64,000 nucleotides of DNA from an uncultured Oscillibacter sp. (GTDB taxonomy: Bacteria > Bacillota > Clostridia > Oscillospirales > Oscillospiraceae): contig CATNDJ010000005.1 of assembly GCA_950097265.1 (NCBI GenBank), positions 1-64,000 of the forward strand, given 5' to 3'. Under the pieces are notes generated by a model. That model was not told where the DNA came from. It did no database searches and worked only from the letters and a program-made list of their open reading frames with translations. The translations under genes and the position numbers were made by a program. Of this stretch, positions 61,177-64,000 are shown in pieces; position 1 is the first letter of the stretch; every line of letters starts with the position of its first letter.

Positions 61177-62016
61177 TTACTCTTTGACAGCGCCGCTTGA
61201 AAGACCGGAAATCAAGTAGTTCTGCGCAAAGATCACAAACAGGGTGATGGGGATGACGGAGATCACGCCTCCCGCCGCCACCAGGCCGAAGTTGGTCAGG
61301 TTGTCCTCCGTGTTCAGCAGGGCCAGGGCCAGGGGTACGGTGTTGTTGGCGGGGCTGCGGGTAAAGATGACGGTGTAGGTGTATTCGTTCCAGGCGTACA
61401 TGAAGCTGAGCATGGCCACCGCCGCGATGCCCGGGGCCACCAGGGGCAGGACAATCCGCACGAAGAGCTGCCATTCCGTGGCGCCGTCCACCTTGGCGCT
61501 CTCCTCTACCTCCTCGGGGAGGTCCTGGAAGAAGCTGATGAGAAACCAAATGATCAAAGGCACGTTGATCAGCACGCAGGCCAGGGCCACGGGAAGTTTG
61601 GTATTCAGCACGCCCAGCTTGTTGAACATGATATACAGCGGGATGGTGAAAGCCACCGGCGGCAGCACCCGCACCAGCAGGACCCAGTAGGTCAGGGGCT
61701 TTTTCAGCCCGAAGCGGAACCGCCGCCGGGCCAGGACATAGGCCGCGCAGACACCCACCAGCAGGGACAGAATCAGAGAACTGAAGGTGGTCTGGAGGCT
61801 GTTGACAATGGCCTGGCCGAAGCCTTCGCCGGTGAAGAGCTGAGCGAAATGCTCCGCCGTCAGGGACTGGGGCAGCAGGGGAATGTGGCCCCGCATTTCG
61901 TCCGTGGGGCGGATGGCCATCGCCAACAGCCAATAGATGGGAAACAGCGAGGTCAGCAGCAGCAGGGCGCAGAGCGCCGCCTTGACTGCGGCCGCCGCTT
62001 TCTTCTTTGTTTTCAT
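61177..62016 (-). CDS. Sugar ABC importer permease (MalG-like)
   Basis: 279 aa, six membrane segments. The EAA loop is EESAKVDGATEWQLFVRIVLP near 170-190. AGGAGG precedes the ATG. A TATACT box on the minus strand (62060-62065), overlapping the end of lacI, could give a separate promoter, but no good -35 is seen. It is the first transporter gene after lacI. Confidence 0.93.
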   Translation of the reverse strand: MKTKKKAAAAVKAALCALLLLTSLFPIYWLLAMAIRPTDEMRGHIPLLPQSLTAEHFAQLFTGEGFGQAIVNSLQTTFSSLILSLLVGVCAAYVLARRRFRFGLKKPLTYWVLLVRVLPPVAFTIPLYIMFNKLGVLNTKLPVALACVLINVPLIIWFLISFFQDLPEEVEESAKVDGATEWQLFVRIVLPLVAPGIAAVAMLSFMYAWNEYTYTVIFTRSPANNTVPLALALLNTEDNLTNFGLVAAGGVISVIPITLFVIFAQNYLISGLSSGAVKE

Positions 62017-62088
62017 GGCGTTCCTCCTTGTCTTTCCCGGCCGAACGCCGGTCCTTCTAAGTATATGCGTTTTTTCCGGGAAAAAAGG

Positions 62089-63075
62089 CTAACTGGAACC
62101 CCGGATGCGAAGTTCGGCGGGGACCACGGTGACCGGAGGACATTCCTCCCCGTTCAGCAGGGCGTGAAGACGGTCCACCCCCAGCTCGCCGATGAGGCGG
62201 CAGTTGATGTGGACGGAGGTCAGCTCCGGCTCGACCATGCCGCAGATAGTGGAATCGTCGAAGCCCACCACCGCCAGGTCGTCCGGAACCTTCAGCCCCA
62301 GGCGAAGGGCGGCTTTCAGCACCCCGGCGGCAATCACGTCGTTGATACCGAGGACGGCGTCGGGCCGGTCCTTCCGGCTCAGCAGCTCCTGGGCCATCCG
62401 GGCGGCGCTTTCGACGGTGGGATCGCACATGGCCACAGGGTAGGCTCCCGCGTCAAGGCCATGCTCTTCCATAATTTGCAGGAAGGCGTTATAGCGCTCT
62501 CCCACGATGTAAGGGGAGAAGCGCCCGGCAATCATAGCGATGCTGCGCCGTCCCCGCTGTATCAGGTGCTCCACCGCCAGGCGGATGCCGCCGTATTCGT
62601 CGGACAGCACGCAGGGGAGGTCGAAGCCCGGCATGCGATTGTTCACCAGCACCACGGCCACGCGCTTGCTCTGAAATTCAGAGACCATGTCCGCCTGGGC
62701 GCTACCCCCCAGGATGACGCCTTCCACCTGTTTGTTTTGGGCGGTGCCCGCCGCCTGGGCCCAGTCCGAGGCCGTGGAAATCACAAGCTGGCGGTCCGAC
62801 TGCATGGTCCGCCGCATGATGCTCTCGCAGATGCGGGCGTAAAATTCATCCAGGATGGTGGCGTCCTTCTTGCAGATGAGGAAGGCAATTTTATCCGTCC
62901 GCTGGCGCACCATGGCCCTGGCGATGGCGTTGGGGGAGTAGTGCAGAATTTCCGCCGCCTCGAAAACCTTCTGCCGCGTGGAGTCCCGGACCCGGTCGGG
63001 ATCGGAAAAAGTGCGGGACACCGTGGCTGTGGAGACGCCGGAAAGGCGGGAAACATCATAAATTGTGGCGTTCAT
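62089..63075 (-). CDS. LacI family transcriptional regulator
   Basis: 328 aa. The N-terminal helix-turn-helix and hinge (about 3-55: TIYDVSRLSGVSTATVSRTF, SPNAIARAM) are followed by a two-lobed sugar-binding domain with VGFDD near 270. GGGAGGG before the ATG at 63075 sets the start. LacI-type palindromes are found at 63105-63116 and 63290-63303. It should repress its own operon (transporter, MBL hydrolase, PfkB kinase) until the sugar binds. Confidence 0.93.
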   Translation of the reverse strand: MNATIYDVSRLSGVSTATVSRTFSDPDRVRDSTRQKVFEAAEILHYSPNAIARAMVRQRTDKIAFLICKKDATILDEFYARICESIMRRTMQSDRQLVISTASDWAQAAGTAQNKQVEGVILGGSAQADMVSEFQSKRVAVVLVNNRMPGFDLPCVLSDEYGGIRLAVEHLIQRGRRSIAMIAGRFSPYIVGERYNAFLQIMEEHGLDAGAYPVAMCDPTVESAARMAQELLSRKDRPDAVLGINDVIAAGVLKAALRLGLKVPDDLAVVGFDDSTICGMVEPELTSVHINCRLIGELGVDRLHALLNGEECPPVTVVPAELRIRGSS

Positions 63076-63104
63076 GAGAATCCCTCCCCTCTCTTTCACA
63101 AAAA

Positions 63105-63116
63105 GTAAGCGCTTAC
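63105..63116. promoter_or_regulatory. LacI-type operator O1
   Basis: GTAAGCGCTTAC, a perfect 12-base palindrome with the central CG typical of LacI/GalR sites. It is 30 bases upstream of the lacI ATG, where binding would block transcription of the sugar operon. Confidence 0.72.
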
Positions 63117-63289
63117 ATTTTTGGAACAAAAATAATCAAAAGCGCTGGATTTCAAGATCAAAGACTCTTGCCTTTTTCTTAAACATTACCATCCTGACAA
63201 AAAAACCGCAAGTAGGAAAACGCATTTTTGGTGAAAAAAATGGTTTTGTATAGTTTTGTCTGTGCAAAATGTTACAATTTTCTTAAAAA

Positions 63290-63303
63290 TGTAATCGCTT
63301 ACA
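63290..63303. promoter_or_regulatory. LacI-type operator O2
   Basis: TGTAATCGCTTACA, one mismatch from a full palindrome and sharing GTAA-CGCTTAC with O1. It is 186 bases from O1 centre to centre, so a tetramer or two dimers could loop the DNA. It also lies upstream of spoIIAA. Confidence 0.68.
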
Positions 63304-63532
63304 TAGAATGAATGTTTGCATTGAAAGGGGAAAGCCGGAAGCGGGCCGGTTCATGCGCCTGGAGAAATTATCCAGGAAGCCCGGATTGATTTCGACAAAA
63401 AGCAGGGAAGGGACGTGCTATCATCAAATTTGAAAGCCTGTCCTGTTTTGCCTACCGGCGGGAAGACGCCCGGCAGAGGGACGCTCCGGCGTTTTTGCAT
63501 CAGGCATATTTTTGGTAAAAGAGGGGAAACAT

Positions 63533-63838
63533 ATGAAGATCCAGGTGAAGAACGCGGACCGGAACCTGCTGCTGGAGCTCAGCGGGGAGCTGGACCACCA
63601 GGGGGCCCGGACCGCCCTGCGGGAGCTGGAGGAGGCTTTGGACGCGGCGCTGCCCCGGAAGCTGGTGCTGGACTTGTCGGGAGTGACCTTCATGGACAGC
63701 TCCGGCATTGCGGTAATTCTCCGGGCGCGGCAGAAAATGCAGCTTCTGGACGGCGGGCTGCTGGTGCGGGGCGTGCCGCCCCAGGCCCGGCGGGTCCTGG
63801 ATGCCGCAGGCATTAACCGTCTTGTAACGATCAAATGA
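63533..63838 (+). CDS. spoIIAA: Anti-sigma F factor antagonist SpoIIAA (STAS domain)
   Basis: 101 aa, a single STAS domain slightly shorter than the Bacillus protein. The phosphorylated-Ser region is [11 protein letters not shown], with Ser56 matching Bacillus Ser58. When unphosphorylated it binds SpoIIAB and frees SigF in the forespore. GAGGGG precedes the ATG at 63533. The identity is supported by the spoIIAB start 13 bases downstream; RsbV-type antagonists share the fold. Confidence 0.9.
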   Translation: MKIQVKNADRNLLLELSGELDHQGARTALRELEEALDAALPRKLVLDLSGVTFMDSSGIAVILRARQKMQLLDGGLLVRGVPPQARRVLDAAGINRLVTIK

Positions 63839-63851
63839 GGAGGTTTACATA

Positions 63852-64000
63852 ATGAGGACCAAGGCAGTCAACGAGGCCATCCTGAGCTTTCCCAGCCAGA
63901 GCCGGAACGAGGGGTTTGCCCGCTCCGCCGCGGCCTGCTTCGCCGCCCAGATGGATCCCACCTTAAATGAGCTGGAGGATGTGAAAACCGCCGTCAGCGA
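63852..64000 (+). CDS. spoIIAB: Anti-sigma F factor SpoIIAB, N-terminal part (cut by window edge)
   Basis: 49 codons are visible: [21 protein letters not shown], then [16 protein letters not shown], ending just at the N-box of the GHKL kinase fold (normally followed by AVTNA). SpoIIAB holds SigF inactive and phosphorylates SpoIIAA. GAGGAGG nine bases before the ATG. The operon would normally continue to sigF. Confidence 0.9.
   Translation, partial: MRTKAVNEAILSFPSQSRNEGFARSAAACFAAQMDPTLNELEDVKTAVS

Larger units (their letters stand above)
63076..63532. other. 457-base intergenic region between lacI and spoIIAA
   Basis: AT-rich compared with the rest of the window. It contains the two LacI-type operators and a hairpin, CCTGGA-N7-TCCAGG (63358-63376). 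No clear consensus SigA promoter for either side and no unmistakable SigH promoter for spoIIAA could be picked. No open reading frame with a ribosome site was seen. Confidence 0.6.

Noticed and set aside
62066..62088. A-T rich palindrome near the lacI stop as a terminator
   Set aside because: TTTTTTCC-GGAAAAAA is too weak a stem for a terminator; it might be an operator, but nothing supports this.

Overview
The window is GC-rich DNA from a Gram-positive, low-branching Firmicute. PolC, a BlaI/M56 pair, vegetative promoters of the TTGACA-17-TATAAT kind, strong AGGAGG ribosome sites and the start of a spoIIAA-spoIIAB operon point to a spore-forming clostridial anaerobe. By inference it is of the Oscillospiraceae type (Flavonifractor/Oscillibacter/Lawsonibacter-like). 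No rRNA, tRNA, insertion sequence, prophage, integrase or CRISPR array was seen.

Layout. 1-262: start of ilvD (minus). 495-3465: der-plsY-gpsA operon (ribosome assembly GTPase plus the first steps of phospholipid synthesis). 3644-6885: xanthine-type permease, RidA and an unknown lipoprotein. 7081-13209: polA, a P-loop kinase, an EamA exporter, rimI, a second GNAT and tsaD, nearly all overlapping or closely packed. 13221-14905: nitrilase (omega-amidase type) and a minimal MGMT-domain protein, divergent from YjbQ across a perfectly symmetric promoter. 14951-18822: BlaI-type repressor and an M56 metallopeptidase with an about 820-residue unknown ectodomain, with two operators in the promoter. 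19033-29236: the conserved pyrH-frr-uppS-cdsA-dxr-rseP-ispG-polC cluster. 29274-35813: two overlapping TetR genes divergent from an exported coiled-coil protein and an MMPL/RND transporter.

35860-38306: monoacylglycerol-lipase-like hydrolase and glycerol kinase, which can feed glycerol 3-phosphate to the plsY pathway. 38522-43145: ROK regulator, CapA-like lipoprotein, chemoreceptor. 43387-50628: an ABC importer with a DUF3798 lipoprotein, one fused ATPase, two permeases, a small membrane-anchored protein and a PepD dipeptidase; its substrate is unknown and it is the most interesting system here. 50719-52461: VanX/VanY-like wall peptidase with SH3 and wall-binding parts. 52609-56809: a DUF3100-type membrane pair, TauE/SafE exporter, amidohydrolase and Crp/Fnr regulator, which looks like a catabolic module for an unknown (possibly heterocyclic) compound.

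56887-63075: a LacI-controlled sugar operon (lacI, two MalFG-type permeases, binding lipoprotein, MBL hydrolase, PfkB kinase) with no ATPase gene of its own. 63533-64000: spoIIAA and the start of spoIIAB. Two LacI-type palindromes lie in the intergenic region between the sugar operon and the sporulation operon.

Most genes are ordinary housekeeping genes. The less expected content is in promoter architecture (symmetric divergent promoters, a promoter inside a terminator, palindromes in promoter spacers) and in the poorly described transporter modules at 30.5-35.8, 43.4-50.6 and 52.6-56.8 kb.
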